Shown here: positions 1 to 12,433 of the stretch, one piece after another | How positions within the stretch are numbered: position 1 is the stretch's first letter | Layout of the letters: each line of letters starts with the position of its first letter | Assembly (NCBI GenBank): GCA_949358305.1 | Contig: OX442314.1 | Coordinates: 7,247,060 to 7,309,059 of the forward strand | Direction of reading: 5' to 3' | Source: Strigamia acuminata | Lineage: Eukaryota; Arthropoda; Chilopoda; Geophilomorpha; Linotaeniidae | Length of the DNA stretch: 62,000 nucleotides | Made by a program: the position numbers and the translations under genes | The notes under the pieces: model-generated | What the model saw: only the letters and a program-made list of their open reading frames with translations | Told to the model about the DNA's origin: nothing | The model's database searches: none

Positions 1-86
1 TTAGCAACGACGACAAGAATAAGAATAGTGATTAGAATGAAAATAAATATATACATTTATAAAATTATAAGAGAAGAATTCCTCCC

Positions 87-2317
87 TTAATGGCGCCCTC
101 CATCTCCCTTCTCCTTCTTCTTCTTCTTCTTCTCCTTCTTCTCCTTCTTCCCCCTGTCGCTCGATTTTCCGACCCCCTTCCCCTTCCACACCTTCCCCCC
201 CTCCACTCGCTTCGGTCCCGCCTCGAAGTCGCCGTCGTCGTCGCGCCCTTCTTCACCGTCTTTTCCGCACCTCTCTCCACCACCGTCTTCGTGCTCTTCC
301 GCGGGCACGGGCACCTGCAGACCCGGCGCCGAAGATGGCCCCGCGGGCACTGGCGGGACCCCCTCCGCCATAAACGTCAACACGAGCGGCCGGTGTTCCG
401 GCTGAAAGGAAAAAAGGAAAACGAATAATTAGAACGCGCCGACAACGACACGCGCAGCGGATATACCCACCGGTGATATGTCCCACTTGTGCAACATCTC
501 GTCCATCGTCGCAACAACGACGTTGTCCGTCTGTGGAACGAAGAAAAAGGAAAAACAAAACAAAACAAAACAAATTAATAAATTAATTGATTAAAATTAA
601 ATTTTACGTAAAAGAGTCGTTTACCTCTCCGATCAAAGACCGAAGTTCGTCGACGACCCATCGCGTGAGCCGAACACTCCCATCCGAACACACCTTCCCC
701 GACAACGACCCGTCCCAATCGTTGCGGCGGCGTTTCTTTCGCGGCGGCGAATGGGGAGCACCGCGAGCATGCTGGGTGCCGTCGTCGTCGTCTTCTTCGT
801 CGTCGTCTTCGTCCTCGTCCTCGTCCTCGGTTCGCCTCCCCTCCTCGTCTTCTCTCTCCTCTTCCTCGCGTATCCACGCCGGGGGGGTGGTCCCGAACCG
901 ATGGACATCCAGCCAATGGTCGGCCAGCCCATCGGCGGACGGCGTCGCCGAGCAAAGAGGGCAATGTCCATCCTCGTCTTCGGCGTGCATCCGTTTCAAC
1001 GTCTAGAGGAGGACAACAACAACAAGAACAACGTTGACGATAAAATAAAATGAAATAAATAAATAAATAAATAAATAAAGAGAAAGGAAAAAGAGGAAGA
1101 GGATGAAGAAGAAAGCGAACTAGTCGTTCAACTACGGTAGTTCGATATTCACCGAAATCAAAAGACGGGGCTGGCGCGAATACAGCCGCAGCAACCCTCG
1201 GGCGGCCTCGGCCGCGTCGTCCAGGACGGCGTGCCACTTCCGCCAGTGGCGGAAAGCGTCCCGGAAGAAGCTCCCGTACTTCGTCACTTCTATAGAGAAA
1301 ATTGGAATTTGAAATAAATAAATAAATAAATAAATAAACAAACAAATAAATGTTTGTTCGTTCGTCTTGTTTCTTACTGTCCGGGCGGAAAGCGCACATG
1401 GCGCAGTAGTGGGCCTTATTGCCCTCCTTCTCTGGCGCCTCTTTCCCCGACGACGAGGCGCCCTTCGTCCTCCTTCTTCCACCGCCCCCCGTTCGCTCGT
1501 TCTCTTCTCTCCCCCTCCGCCGTCGCCGCGTTGACGTGCTCCCCGTCGCCCCCTTCACCATCCGGAGCATCCTCGCCTCCATCGCCTCCATCTTCGCTTC
1601 CACCGCCGCCCCCACCGCCGCCTTAATCCTCGCTTCCGTCACCGCGTCCGTTGTCGCGGCGGCGGCGGCGGCGGCGGCGTCGGTGCCACCGGACAGCTCG
1701 TTGGCGGCGCCGGTGCCACCGGACGACTTGTCGAGCATCGTCGAGCGAGTTCCTTGTGTCTGGAAGAAGCAAAACGACTGATTAAACAGACAATCAAAAA
1801 CAAACGAGCGAACAAACGGTATACGAGTATCGACAAAAATTACCGCTTTCGCCACTTTCGCGGCCTTGGTCGCGCGACCATCGGACAACTTCCGCTTTAG
1901 ATTCCGAGGCCGCAGGGTGATGTGCAGCGGTGGCAACCGTTTCGGGGGCGGCGGCGGCGGCGTCGGCGTCGGCGATGACGACTGCGGCGACGAGACCGAA
2001 GCTCGCCCGGAAGACGGCAAAGGCGACTTCGGCGACGTCTGTGGCGTCGACGGCGCCGGAACTCGTTCCGGATGCGCCGGTGATGTGGCGTCTCCGGCGA
2101 CGGTCTGCGGGTCCGGGGCGGGTTTGCGCGCCCGCTGGATGTCGTTCTCCGACAACCGCTCCACGGGTACGGTGACTCGCTGTAGCAGCACCTCCGACGA
2201 AAGCGGCGCCGTCGCCTCAAACGTCTCCGGCGACGATTGCGGCGAAGACGAAGACGTCGACGCGATTAAGATCGGCGATGGGAATCTCCCGGGCGTCTAC
2301 CGAGAAAAGGAGAAAAA

Positions 2318-2377
<60 letters not shown>

Positions 2378-4939
2378 ATGAATAAATAAATAAATAAATA
2401 AATAAATAAAGAAACAAACAAACAAACAAACAAACAAACAAACAAACAAATAAACAAATAAAGTAAATTAAAGTAAAGTAAAGTAAAATAAGGTAAAGTA
2501 AAGTAAACTCGTAAATGAGCGAGTGTGTGAGTACGGACGATCGAGTTGAGACAAGAGAAAATACCTCTCGCGGCCACTCCAGGCTGTTTGTTTGAGGAAA
2601 GAACGCGGGTAAGGAAAAAGAGAAAAAAAAATATAAAAAAAAAGAAATATGCACGAAGTTGGGTGATGGAAATGCCAAAACGTTACCTTCTTCATCCTTT
2701 TCCACGCGCTCCCTCCCGCCCTCGTCTCCCTCTTCACGGCCTTCTTATCGCCTCTCTTCTCTTTCGTCTTTCTGGCGCCCTTTTTCTCTTCCGTCCCCTT
2801 CTCCGTTCTCACCTCTCCCCCCTCATCATTCGGCTTCTTCTTCTTCTTCTTCTCCTTCCTCTTCTTCTTCTCCTCATCCTCCTTCTTCTCCTTCTCCGCC
2901 ATCATCCTCTCTTCCTCCTCTTCTTCCTCTTTCTTCTTCTTCTCCGCAATCACCCTCTTTTCCTCCACTTCTTCCTCCTTTTTCTTCTTCTCCGCCATCA
3001 CCCTCTTTTCCTCCTCTTCTTCCTCCTTCTTCTTCTTCTCTTCCGCCCTCGCCTTCTTTTCCTCCTCTTTTCTCTTCTTCTTCTCCCTTTTCTCCTTCTT
3101 CTTCTTCTTCTTCTCCTCCTTCTCCTCCTCCTCTTTCTTCTTCTTCTCCGCCATCGCCCTCTCTTCCTCCTCTTCTTCCTCTTTCTTCTTCTTCTCCGCC
3201 ATCGCCCTCTTTTCCTCCTCTTTCGCTAACCACCCACGCATCCAATCACTCCTCTCGTCGGCTTCACTCCCGCTCAGCTCCTCGTCGGCCTCGTCATCGC
3301 TCTGCCCGTCGTCGGTGTCACTACTGTCATCCTCACTCTGCTCCCCCTCGGTCTCTTTCGCGTCTCTCTTTTTCCTACAAAAGAGGTGAAATTGTGAGAC
3401 ATTGCGCGCGACCCGCAAAGAACGCGTCAAACTTACACCGGCGACGCGCCCGTGGACTCCGCGGACCGCCGCTCGCTCATCGCCCGACCCGCGGGCCGCG
3501 ACAAACCCGGTGCCAACGCATTCGATGGTTGTTGCTGTTGTCGTGGCGAATCTGGCTGGATCTGGAAAGGAGCGAAACGAGCGGCGGACTAAGAAAATAA
3601 AATAAAACGAGCGTGGGAATGACGATTCTTTCACTCACCGGCGCCGTCGACCGCGACTTCGGACCGCGCAGCATCATCATCGCCGCCTCGAACAACCCAA
3701 GTCGTCCGGTCTGCGACCCGGCCGTTGTTGTCGCCGTCGCCTGCGACTCGAGCGACGCCTGGCTATTCAGGGGCAGCGTGGTGTCCTGCGACTCTTCGTC
3801 CTCGTCTTCGCCCGGGGACCGAGAAAGCTGCGTCACCCGCGAGAAAACGAAATAAACGGGATCGATAAAATAAAATAATTACGCGATAATTCTTTTACTC
3901 ACCGTCTCGGGTCCCGCGGGCCGTGGTCGGGGGTCGACCGTCGACGACGACGAGCCCGGCACGACCTGGAAGAAAACAAACGAACAGACAAATATAAGTA
4001 AACGAGCGAATTAAAGAAAAAGGCGGGCGAAAGAAAAGAAAAGAAGGAGTAACTTATGAAACGAGGCGAAACGAAACAGATCCGAGTTGGTCGGATGCGC
4101 TCTAACGCTCGTTCTCGGGCGCTACTTTGACGGCGGACGGGCAAGCGTCGAGGCCTCGGCTCGATTTTTACCGGACTCGAACTTTTTTGTTCGTGCACGT
4201 TTCGACCCAAACAAACCAACAACAATTTCACTCACCGTCGATGGGGATGGCGGCGGTAGTGGCGAATACGTCGGCGATTGCAGTAGCGGCGACGGTAGTG
4301 ACGATGACAGCGACGACCGACTCGCGGACCGTCGCGTGGGCAGCGTGACCTGGAAAGAGGCGGACGAGTTAATAAGATGAAATAATAGTGGGACAAAAAT
4401 ATTTTTTTTTTTTTTTTTTTTTTTTTAAACCCACCACCCTGTCGGGTCCTGTCGGACTCGGCACGGGCGCGTTGCCGTCGTCCGGGAAGCGAGGCTGCAA
4501 CCCTTCGTCGATGGACACGACCTGGAAACGAACGAACAAATAAAAAGAAAAAGATAAATAAAAATAAAAGGAAAAATAGAAATAAAAATAAAAATAAGTG
4601 GAAAAGTAAGATATAAAGTAACGCGTGAAACAAAACGAAACAAATCGAGGCGATTCTTTCACTCGGCGCTACCTTTGGTTCCTCGGTGGTCGACTCGGAC
4701 GCCGCCGACGTCGTCCGCTGCAGCCGCGGCATGTCGGGAACCACCGCCTCGTCGTCGATCGTGGCCTGTAAATAAGCGATCGAATTAATTAAATGAATGG
4801 ATGAATAGATGGTTTACGGAACGACTCTTTCACTTACGGGTTTCGCCGCTACAGCCACGGCATCCGTTTCTTCGACCTCGACCTCCGTTCCGATGTTGAG
4901 CTCGGTCTCATCGACTATTTTTTCTTCTTCTTTTTCCAT
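87..4939 (-). CDS. Large multi-exon protein with a paired C2H2-like finger module and Lys/Glu-rich helix
   Basis: Not a family I recognise by name. Fourteen coding exons can be chained on the minus strand with matching phases: 4939-4838, 4765-4673, 4521-4438, 4349-4236, 3965-3903, 3827-3639, 3561-3437, 3374-2687, 2296-1844, 1759-1378, 1289-1153, 1002-625, 530-471, 401-87, about 1060 aa. The start ATG follows directly after an acceptor CAG. Ser/Pro-rich exons come first, then about 230 aa of (KKKKEEEE)-like charged helix, then a Pro-rich segment. The finger module follows: HYCAMC ends exon 1759-1378 and FRHWRKWH lies in the next exon, so finger 1 is split by an intron. Finger 2 is HCPLC-x11-HWLDVH in exon 1002-625, followed by an acidic run and a KKRRR basic patch. 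The C-terminus is Lys-rich. The donor at 4672 (GTAGCG) is weak. Paralogues of the finger module lie at 6438-6937 and 8805-9322. A nuclear nucleic-acid-binding role is inferred only. Confidence 0.6.
2320..2512. repeat. (AAAT)n / (AAAC)n / (AAAGT)n simple repeat within an intron
   Basis: AAAT units run from about 2321 to 2410, then AAAC units to about 2455, then AAAGT-like units to about 2505. The tract lies in the intron between the 3374-2687 and 2296-1844 exons. Similar AAAT tracts fill most introns of this gene (for example 1053-1079 and 1312-1350). Confidence 0.9.
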
Positions 4940-5752
4940 CTGGTGTCTACGCGGGAGAAGAAAAATTAAATAAATAAATAATTAAATAAATAAAACAAAC
5001 GAACAACGTGAAAATGTGAAAATAAATTGAGTGACAAGCGACGATAAACCGGGAACGAGGGATCGAAGATGGGGCGACAGAACACGTCGCGCGAAATCCG
5101 CGAGCGGGACACCGAGCCCGCTACCCCGGCCGTTTGCGTCTCGTTATTTTATTTCATTTTATTTTTATTTATTTTTATTAATTAATTAATTAATTAATTA
5201 ATTAATTAATTGATCAGTTAGTTAATTAAAACTAATTAAAAAGAAAAAAAAGTTGAAATGAAGCTGTTCCCGCGATCAAGTTTTCTCGCCGCCATGAGCG
5301 ACGCGACCGAAACGCGACCAAACGAATTTGCACGCCGTATTGGCGTACGCTGTTTCGCGTGTACGGGTGCATACGTGTGGTCGCGATCGTGGTTAATAGA
5401 CCAATTTGTTTACTCACTCGACAATCGACAGGCAATTGATAAACGTTGTTGGTGCCAAACAATCGCGCGCTAGGGTGCACCGTGGATAAACAAACCCGTG
5501 TGACATCTGGTGACAAGTCCGCGAACAATTTCATTTCATTTCTAACCTACAAGTAGGCGGTTTAATCAAACCAACCATCGGTTTATATTTAAAAAAAAAC
5601 AAAACAAACAAGAGAAAAAAATAAAATAAAATAAAATAAAATAAAATAAAATAAAAGGAGTCGGCGTCAAAGGAAACCGTGGTAGCGGCGCCAACGGGAC
5701 GAATCCGATCTATCAATAAGACGGGCGACCCGGCGCTGGCCGAGGAGGCGCG

Positions 5753-5789
<37 letters not shown>

Positions 5790-6009
5790 GCTTGTCTGTC
5801 TCGTTTCGAAGTTGACGGATATGTTGGTCGATTTCTTTTGTTTTATCATCTATTTTGTTGTTCATTCCCTCTCTTACACGGTCGCGCCGAAACGTAACGA
5901 CACCACCGCCCCTCGTTACGTCGTTCCCGGCAGCCGTCGCTCGCCTGACGCGCCCTCGCGCGCTCCCGTGTCCCCCGCACGCGCCTAAACGCGGTCACGT
6001 CGCAGAAGC
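4940..6009. other. Gene-free stretch upstream of the large minus-strand gene, with simple repeats
   Basis: No convincing exon seen. It holds an (ATTA)n tract at about 5177-5210, an (AAAAT)n tract at about 5620-5655, and a (TGTC)n tract at about 5755-5792. It presumably includes the promoter and 5' leader of the large gene. The acceptor CAG just before its start codon implies a 5' UTR intron here. Confidence 0.5.
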
Positions 6010-6306
6010 GCGCCGATCCAGTGCCCTGATCAAAGACGTTTTGTTTCGATTTTATCGTCGCTGCGTGAGGAGAAGACAAAGACGACGACGACGACGACGA
6101 CGACGACGAAGTTCGGAAAGAGAGTCGAGAGGCTGACGAGGAAGATGCGGGAGAAGACAAAAGTGGTCGCGTTGAAGTTGAACTTGACGAGGAAGAGGCT
6201 CGGGGGCCCGGGGACCGACCTGTACGAGTTGGGAGCGGATGAGTTGGAGACGGTGGACGACGAGGACGAGTCGTTTGTTTGTAATAATAACGATGTAATG
6301 ATGTAA
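6010..6306 (+). CDS. Possible C-terminal exon of an unrecognised plus-strand protein
   Basis: A plus-strand frame is open from about 6010 to a TAA at about 6304. It runs through a poly-Thr stretch (ACG)n, then a basic segment and an acidic Glu/Asp tail. From the internal ATG at 6145 it would give 53 aa. The shift from Lys/Arg-rich to a TDLYELGADELE-like segment looks less random than its neighbours. No acceptor was fixed and there is no homologue in the window. It may be a chance frame in CpG-rich DNA. Confidence 0.25.
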   Translation, partial: APIQCPDQRRFVSILSSLREEKTKTTTTTTTTTKFGKRVERLTRKMREKTKVVALKLNLTRKRLGGPGTDLYELGADELETVDDEDESFVCNNNDVMM

Positions 6307-6437
6307 TAATAATAATAATAACAACAAAAACAACAACAACAACAATTACAATGGTTAATGTGGATTTATTTATTTTTTTTTTATTTTATTTATTTTTTTT
6401 TTTTATATATTTGAGACAATACAATAAAAGAAAAAGA

Positions 6438-6937
6438 TCAAATTAACGAAATCCTGTGCGCCTCCGTCCAATGGCCAATCAGGTTGTCTGGAGAGGGTGT
6501 CTCCGCACAAAACGGACAGCGTCTGCCGCGTTGGTGCACCTGCCCCAATATCTAAAAGAGGGGGGGGAAGGGAGAAAGAAACGAATTAGTTGGTTGGTTA
6601 ACTAGACGAAGGAGTTAAATGCTCACCAACGCTAGATGAGCGGGCTCGCGCGAATACATTCGTAGCAATCCCCGGATGGCCTCGTCCGCACCTTCACGGA
6701 TGTCGTGTCGCTGTCGCCAGTGGCGGAAGATGTCCATGTAAAAGTAGCCGTCCGGGTCTGAAATAAATAAGAAAAATAAAAATAAAATAAAATAAAAGAA
6801 AATGAAAAAATAAAAAGAAAATGGACGACTAATAAGTAGATAAATAGATGTTTCTCACCGTTTGGGTGCTCGCCGCACAAAACGCAGTAATACGACCTAC
6901 CGCCCTCTTCTCTGTGTGGTGCTGGTGCTCCGTTCAT
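6438..6937 (-). CDS. Small protein with two C2H2-like fingers (copy 2)
   Basis: Three coding exons on the minus strand: 6937-6859, 6757-6627, 6551-6438, giving 107 aa. Exon 1 starts MNGAPAPHREEGG and carries the first Cys pair (YYCVLC). Exon 2 carries FRHWRQRH plus a conserved helix (IRGLLRMYSREP). Exon 3 carries finger 2 (RRCPFC-x11-HWTEAH) and ends 12 nt after the second His. Exon 2 is 131 nt, the same as in copy 3, and both introns fall in identical places. An intron splits finger 1 between its Cys and His pairs. The donors and acceptors are GT-AG. Function is unknown; zinc binding is inferred from the spacing. Confidence 0.6.
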
Positions 6938-7026
6938 CTTTCTTTCTTCCGTGTGGGAGACGAATAAAGAATTAATTAATTAATTGAAAATAAATTGGAA
7001 AGGGAGATCACACAAAGCATCAAACT

Positions 7027-7031
7027 TACTC

Positions 7032-7086
<55 letters not shown>
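7027..7086. repeat. (CTTA)n microsatellite
   Basis: About 14 copies of CTTA/ACTT lie in the 5' flank of the small finger gene copy 2. Confidence 0.95.
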
Positions 7087-7327
7087 AACGAAGACGATGT
7101 GGCGACGGGGACCGGGCGGATGATGAAACGCGCACTTGATCCACGTTGTCGTGACACTTGATGTCGAGACCGCAAACCATTTCGTCTGGACTACGGAGCG
7201 CCCGGAGATGCGCTGTACCGCGCTCGGTACAACGAGGAATTGTACGCGGGCGCGTGTGTGCAAAACATGCGGTCGATTAGCGACGTTCCCTCCGATATGC
7301 ACTCGCCGAGAGAACGGGGTCGGCATC

Positions 7328-8610
7328 CCACGCCGAGAGAACCGTGCCGGAGAAAGAAAGTTGGAGTCGAAGCCAGCAAACGAGACTACCGGGAAACATC
7401 ACGACCATCGTTGCGAACAACGTTGGCACGACAAAGACTTTAAAAAGACAGGCACGCTCGGGCACCCGGTGGAAGGCGAATCCTCTCGATGGCGCGTCCC
7501 ATGCCGAGGGAACCGTGCCGGAGAAAGAAAGTTGGAGTCGAAGCCAGGCGGCCGAATTCCGCCACCCGGAAGTGCGTTCGTGTCCAGTTGATCGGGGACG
7601 GAAAGAAGATCGTGGCTTGCGCGCCCAGAGACGGATGTTTGTTTGAATTTTAACGAGATGGAAAACGACGGAGTTTTGGTTGCCGGATTCGGTCGTAGCG
7701 GGGCACGCCGTTGGTGATGTTCCCGGCGCGCGATTCAAAGTGGTCAAAGTCGCTAATGTTTCGTTGTTGGCTTTGTACGGGGAGAAAAAGGAAAGACCGA
7801 GGTCTTAAAATGTGTTTGTTTTTTTTTTTTGTTTGTTTGCTTGTTTAGTGGCAAATTTGAATTCGATCGAGTTTCAAAAATAAATCGATCGAAACGTTAA
7901 AAACGAGACTTTAACGTAGAATTTCTCATTCGTTTTAATGGCGGCAACGACTTTTTGATCGGACGACACTATCGTTTATTACAAACAAACAACGGGGTGG
8001 CGAGTAAACCGAGTGACTTCGGGCGCCGCGTTAGCATCCAAGAAACAATTAGCTCACCCGCGTGTTCGTCATCTTTGCTCGCCGCCGAGAGGATTTGCCT
8101 TCCATCGGGTGCCCGAGCGTGTCTGTCTTTTTCGAAGTCTTCGTCGCGCCAAACGTTGTTCGCGACGATGATCACGATGTTTCCTCGCAGTTCGCCGACC
8201 TCGCGGTTTACCCGCTTCGCTCGTTGGATACGGAAGGTCGATCGGTTTATTTTTGAATTTTGGTCGCCGAGTTCGAATTTGCCGCCGAATTTGTTCGCGC
8301 GGTCTCTCGCCGTAATATGTTTTGTTTCTTTTTTTTTTTCTTTCTCGATTTTCTGTTTAATTTTTATTTATTTATTTATTTATTTATTTTTTTATTTATT
8401 AATTAATTAATTTATTTTTTTTTTTTACGAACCAAAAAAAAAAAAAACACATTTTAAGACCTCGGTCTTTCCTTTTTCTCCCCGTACAAAGCCAACAACG
8501 AAACATTTGCGACTTTGGCCACTTTGAATCGCGCGCCGGGAACATCACCAATGGCGTGCCCCGCTACAACCGAATCCGGCAACCAAAACTCCGTCGTCCG
8601 CCTCGTTAAA
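7328..8610. repeat. Direct and inverted repeat block between finger-gene copies 2 and 3
   Basis: A segment with CGTGCCGGAGAAAGAAAGTT occurs twice in direct orientation (about 7335-7380 and 7505-7550). Two further segments are inverted. About 7385-7480 matches about 8070-8185, and about 7670-7825 matches about 8455-8610 in reverse complement (for example AAAATGTGTTTG against CACATTTTAAGACC). No transposase frame is visible. It looks like a foldback arrangement or a decayed inverted duplication. Confidence 0.6.
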
Positions 8611-8804
8611 TAACAACTACGATTAATGTGGATTTTTTTTTATTTTTATTTTTATTTTTATTCTTATTTTTTTTATTTTTAATTAATTAAAACAAATAAA
8701 AAGAAATGAAGAAGAAGTCATACAATACAAAAAAAAACAAAAAAACAAAAAAACAAAAAAAGGTCAAATAAAATCGAATGCACGGTCCACCGATGCTGTC
8801 TCCG

Positions 8805-9322
8805 TCATCCCTGGTGGGCGGTCGGTGCTTGAAATCTATGCGCTTCCACCCAATGGGTAGAGAGATCCTCGAAAAAGGGTGTTTCCGCGCAAAACGGACA
8901 GCGTCCGTCTTTGTGTCGGTACACCCGTCTCAGTGCCTTGAAAAAAAAATAAAAAATAAAAAAAAATAAATTAGTTGACTAGTTAACTCGGCGAAGAAAC
9001 TAAAAGCTCACCAATGCCAAACGAACGGGGTCGCGCGAATGGATTCGTAGCAGCCCTCGGGTGGAATCGTCCGCATCTCCGCCGATGTTATGGTACCGTC
9101 GCCAGTGACGAAAGGCATCTTTACAGAAAACACCGTTCGGTTCTGAAACGAGAAAAAATTAAAATCAAATAAAATATACATAATTAAAAAATAAATAAAT
9201 AAATAAATTGAACAACTGATAAGTAAATAAATGGATGTTTGTTTCTTACTGTCGGGGTATTTACCGCAGCACAAAGCGCAGTAATGTGACTTGTCGCCCT
9301 CTGCATGCTGCGCTCCTTCCAT
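8805..9322 (-). CDS. Small protein with two C2H2-like fingers (copy 3)
   Basis: Three coding exons on the minus strand: 9322-9250, 9142-9012, 8936-8805, giving 111 aa. The start MEGAQHAEGDKS follows an AG-rich leader. HYCALC in exon 1 and FRHWRRYH in exon 2 form finger 1, split by the intron. Finger 2 in exon 3 is GRCPFC-x11-HWVEAH. The helix after finger 1 (TRGLLRIHSRDP) aligns with RGLLRMYSREP of copy 2 and RGLLRLYSRQP of the large gene. The donor context GACA|GTAAGAAAC is identical to that in the large gene. The unit lies about 2.4 kb from copy 2 in the same orientation, so tandem duplication is likely. Confidence 0.6.
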
Positions 9323-9629
9323 CTTTCTTCTGTGTGGGAGACGAGTAGAGAATTGAAAATAAATTGGAGAGAGAAACCACACAAAACACCAAACTTACCA
9401 ACGGAGACGAAGTGCCGATGAAAACCGGGAGGAAAATGAAACACTCGCGCGATATACGCTGTCGGACCAACGTGCGCGTTTGTCGTGACATCTGGTGTCG
9501 AGCTCGCAAACCATTTCGTGGCCGCGCGAGTCGAGGCCGTCGACTTCGAGTGGTAGCCGAGACCGTAAATGAATTCGCTTTTACCGCGACGAATCTCGCG
9601 CGACCGCGACTCCGCAAAAATACCGTATA

Positions 9630-10145
9630 TGGCCCGTAACGGCCCGCCGACGGTCCCGTAACGGTCCCGTCACGACCCCGTCAACGGCTTGTACGGGCCG
9701 TGATGGGGTCGTGACGGGACCGTCGGCGGCCCGTTAACGGCCCGTGCGGGCCGTTACGGGATCGTGACGGTCCCGTCACGATCCCGTCAACGGCTTGTAC
9801 GGGCCGTTACGAGATCGTGACGGTCCCGTTGGCGGCTCGTTAACGGCCCGTACAAGCCGTTGACGGGATCGTGACGGTCCCGTCACGATCCCGTAACGGC
9901 TCGCACGGGCCGTTAACGGGCCGCCGACGGTCCCGTGACGGTCCCGTAACGGCCTTCGTTCCCGGACTTCGGCTCGCCGACGGCCCGTACGACCTCATGC
10001 GGGCCGTTAACGGCCCGTTAACGGGCCGCCGACGGCCCGTCAACGGCCCGTCGACGGCCCGCATGGGCCCGCACGGGCCGTTAACGGGCCGCCGACGGTC
10101 CCGTCACGATCCCGTAACGGCCCGTCATGATCCCGTAACGGGCTG
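9630..10145. repeat. GC-rich self-complementary satellite
   Basis: Degenerate head-to-head units are made of CCGTTAACGG, CCGCCGACGG, CCCGTCACGATCCCGT and GTACGGGCCGTT modules. Most modules are palindromic or present in both orientations, so the array can fold on itself. The same modules form the larger array at 20105-21290. Confidence 0.9.
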
Positions 10146-10545
10146 AAAACGGGAAAACTGAGGGAGTCGGGTGCGAGACCACGTGACCCGGAGTGTGGTT
10201 TTTGGGGGCGAGGGCCGTCCTCCGACCGCGCCGTGACGCGCCCCGAGTCGGATCAAGAGTCACGGCGCGTCGCGGCGCTTTCGGAGCACGCGACCCGATC
10301 CCCCCCCTCCCTCCCGTCACAAAAACCACGTTTTAGCGAAACCCTTGACCGGTCACAAAACCCACCGAACACCGAAAAGCAACGAACAAAACGCGCTCGG
10401 TCGCACGAACTACTCGGCCAAAACAACATCCGCAAATTCCGCATCGCAGTCGCGATCAACGAAACAACGTATAGGCCGCCGTAATGTTAAAAAGCGGGAC
10501 CCTTTCGCCCCCGACAAAATCCGCACACATACCCCAAGGTTAAAC
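10146..10545. repeat. Dispersed repeat flanking the GC satellite (also at 21280-22125)
   Basis: It begins at the end of the satellite (CTGAAAACGGGAAAACTGA) and is nearly identical to 21280-21420. Its second half (about 10255-10545) matches about 21840-22125. The two copies diverge exactly after CACACATACCCCAAGGTTA. The first half also occurs inverted at about 19975-20110. No credible coding frame. Confidence 0.85.
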
Positions 10546-10818
10546 GAGCGTTTCATTCGCCCATTTATCCGTCGGTCTCTTCTAGGCCATGGCGGACGGT
10601 TTTCCCAAAACTGACGCGGACGCGCGTGTGTGGGTCGCCACGACAACATCGCCCTCTTCCTTCTCGCTTCGACGGACGACTGTGTGTGTTCGCTCAATCC
10701 GCGACGTCTTCACGACCGAACACGTGTCAATTTTGGACAGCCGACTGGCCGATTAATTCTGTTTCGTTTTATTTTATTATATTTTATTGTATTTTATTTC
10801 ATTTTTCCATTTTTATTA

Positions 10819-10868
<50 letters not shown>

Positions 10869-11024
10869 TAACAACAACAAAAACAAAGGCGATGACGACG
10901 TATTGTCGGTGCCAACGAGGAAAAAAAAAAAAAAAAACAAAAAAAAAAAAGAAGAAGAATTGAAAACAAATGAAACAGGGATAAATAAAAACGAACGAAT
11001 TAACTAATTAATTAATCGATCAAT
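10546..11024. other. Intergenic stretch with (ATT)n and poly(A) tracts
   Basis: An (ATT)n microsatellite runs about 10812-10866 and an A-rich tract about 10921-10950. No gene seen. It lies downstream of the minus-strand coiled-coil gene. Confidence 0.6.
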
Positions 11025-12125
11025 TTATTGGTCCACCGGTCGATCGGTCGCGTCGGGGCGCGTTGGAGCGATGGCCCGGTGCTCGCGGTACCCACTCGTC
11101 GTGGCCGTGGCCGCGTCCATCGCCTCGTCCGACTCGGATCGCTCTCGGGTTTCGGTCGGTCCTTCGGCAACGACAATGGTGGCTGGCGGTTGGTCGTCGG
11201 GCTCTCGGGTCGGCGAGTGACTCAACTGGGGACAAGTAAAGTAAAGTAAAGTAAAGTAAAGTAAAGTAAAATAAAACAAAGTAAATGGAAAATAAATTGG
11301 CCGGGGTGGGACGGTGTCTAATCGAAATCGAGTTTGACCCCGTGCGCCGTGAAATGGGAAGGGGGGAAAGAGAGAGAGACAGAGACAGACAGACACTCAC
11401 GTGTTCTTGTCTCGGGCGCTTCTCGAGATCCAACGCCTTTTTTTTTAAGTCCTCCACCTCCACGTCATGAGCCGACTCCGACTCCGGCTCCGACTCGAGT
11501 GGTCGTCGTTGTTGTTGCTGCCACTGCTGCCACTGCTGCTCTCGCTCCCGCTCCCACTGCTGCTCCGACTGCTCCAGCTCCAATCGCTCCCGCTCCAATC
11601 CCTCCCACTCTCGCTGCTCCCGCTCTCGTTGCTCCCGCTCCTGTCGACGCCACGCCCGCCGATAGACCGCGCTTTCTCGGTCCAACTGTTCGAGACGCAA
11701 ATGGATTTGGCGCTGGTGGGACACCTCTTGTAGTCTCAACCGCTCATCAAGTTCTCTCTTCTTCGCCTCCAACCGTCTTCGCATCTCTCGCTTGAACCTC
11801 TCCAACTCGTCGTCCGTGGTTCGACGCAGTTGTCGTTGCTCCTCTCCCAGCTGGTTTCCCAGCGCCCACAGGAGCCGCGCGGTCGACGGCGGCTCTTCCT
11901 CCCCCTCCTCTCCTTCCTTCTTTTCGAACGGCAGCTCGAATTCGACCGCCCCAGTCTAGAGAGAACGAAGGAACGAACGAATGAACAAAAATATTGCGCC
12001 GGGTAACGCGGGGCAACGCGAAAATTTTTACTCACTTCGACCTCGAGTTTGACTCCTCGTTTAACGTCGCGCAACATGGCGGCGTCGATCTCGGTTAGGT
12101 CTTCGTCGTCGTTGTCGGCGGCGGC

Positions 12126-12181
<56 letters not shown>

Positions 12182-12349
12182 CAACGACAGCGCCATTGCC
12201 GTCTTCTTCGTCGTCGTCGGTGATGTCAACCTGAAAGCAAAATGTTAAGCGGGGCGACGTGACACGTCGAAGAAAATAAACGCGCTCACCGTGACGACGG
12301 GAATGGGCGGCCATCTCGGATCCTCGTTTCGTTCGCGGTTCGGTTCCAT
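11025..12349 (-). CDS. Acidic coiled-coil protein with polyalanine tract
   Basis: Four coding exons, all with phase-0 junctions: 12349-12290, 12230-12036, 11955-11401, 11225-11025, giving 336 aa. The start ATG (MEPNRERNEDPRW) follows directly after an acceptor CAG, as in the large gene at 87-4939, so a 5' UTR intron is expected; a GTAAGT donor lies at about 12425-12430. Exon 2 has DDDEEDGNG, a tract of about 15 Ala encoded by (GCC/GCG)n, then acidic residues. Exon 3 is a long Glu/Arg/Gln-rich helix with repeated REQRERE-like heptads, poor in breakers, consistent with a coiled coil. No catalytic motif seen. A Tc1-like transposon sits about 125 bp upstream, in the 5' leader. Family not recognised. 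Confidence 0.55.
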
Positions 12350-12433
12350 CTGAAAAACGGAACGAAAAGTTGACGCCGACTGACGAGAACGAAATGGTTG
12401 TCGCGGTAATAGCGTTGGAGAAACTTACCACGT

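Noticed and set aside
2546-3600. Plus-strand Ser/Pro- and Leu-rich ORFs of 227 and 313 residues
   Set aside because: Antisense to the Lys/Glu-rich exon of the minus-strand gene, which has proper splice sites and phase.
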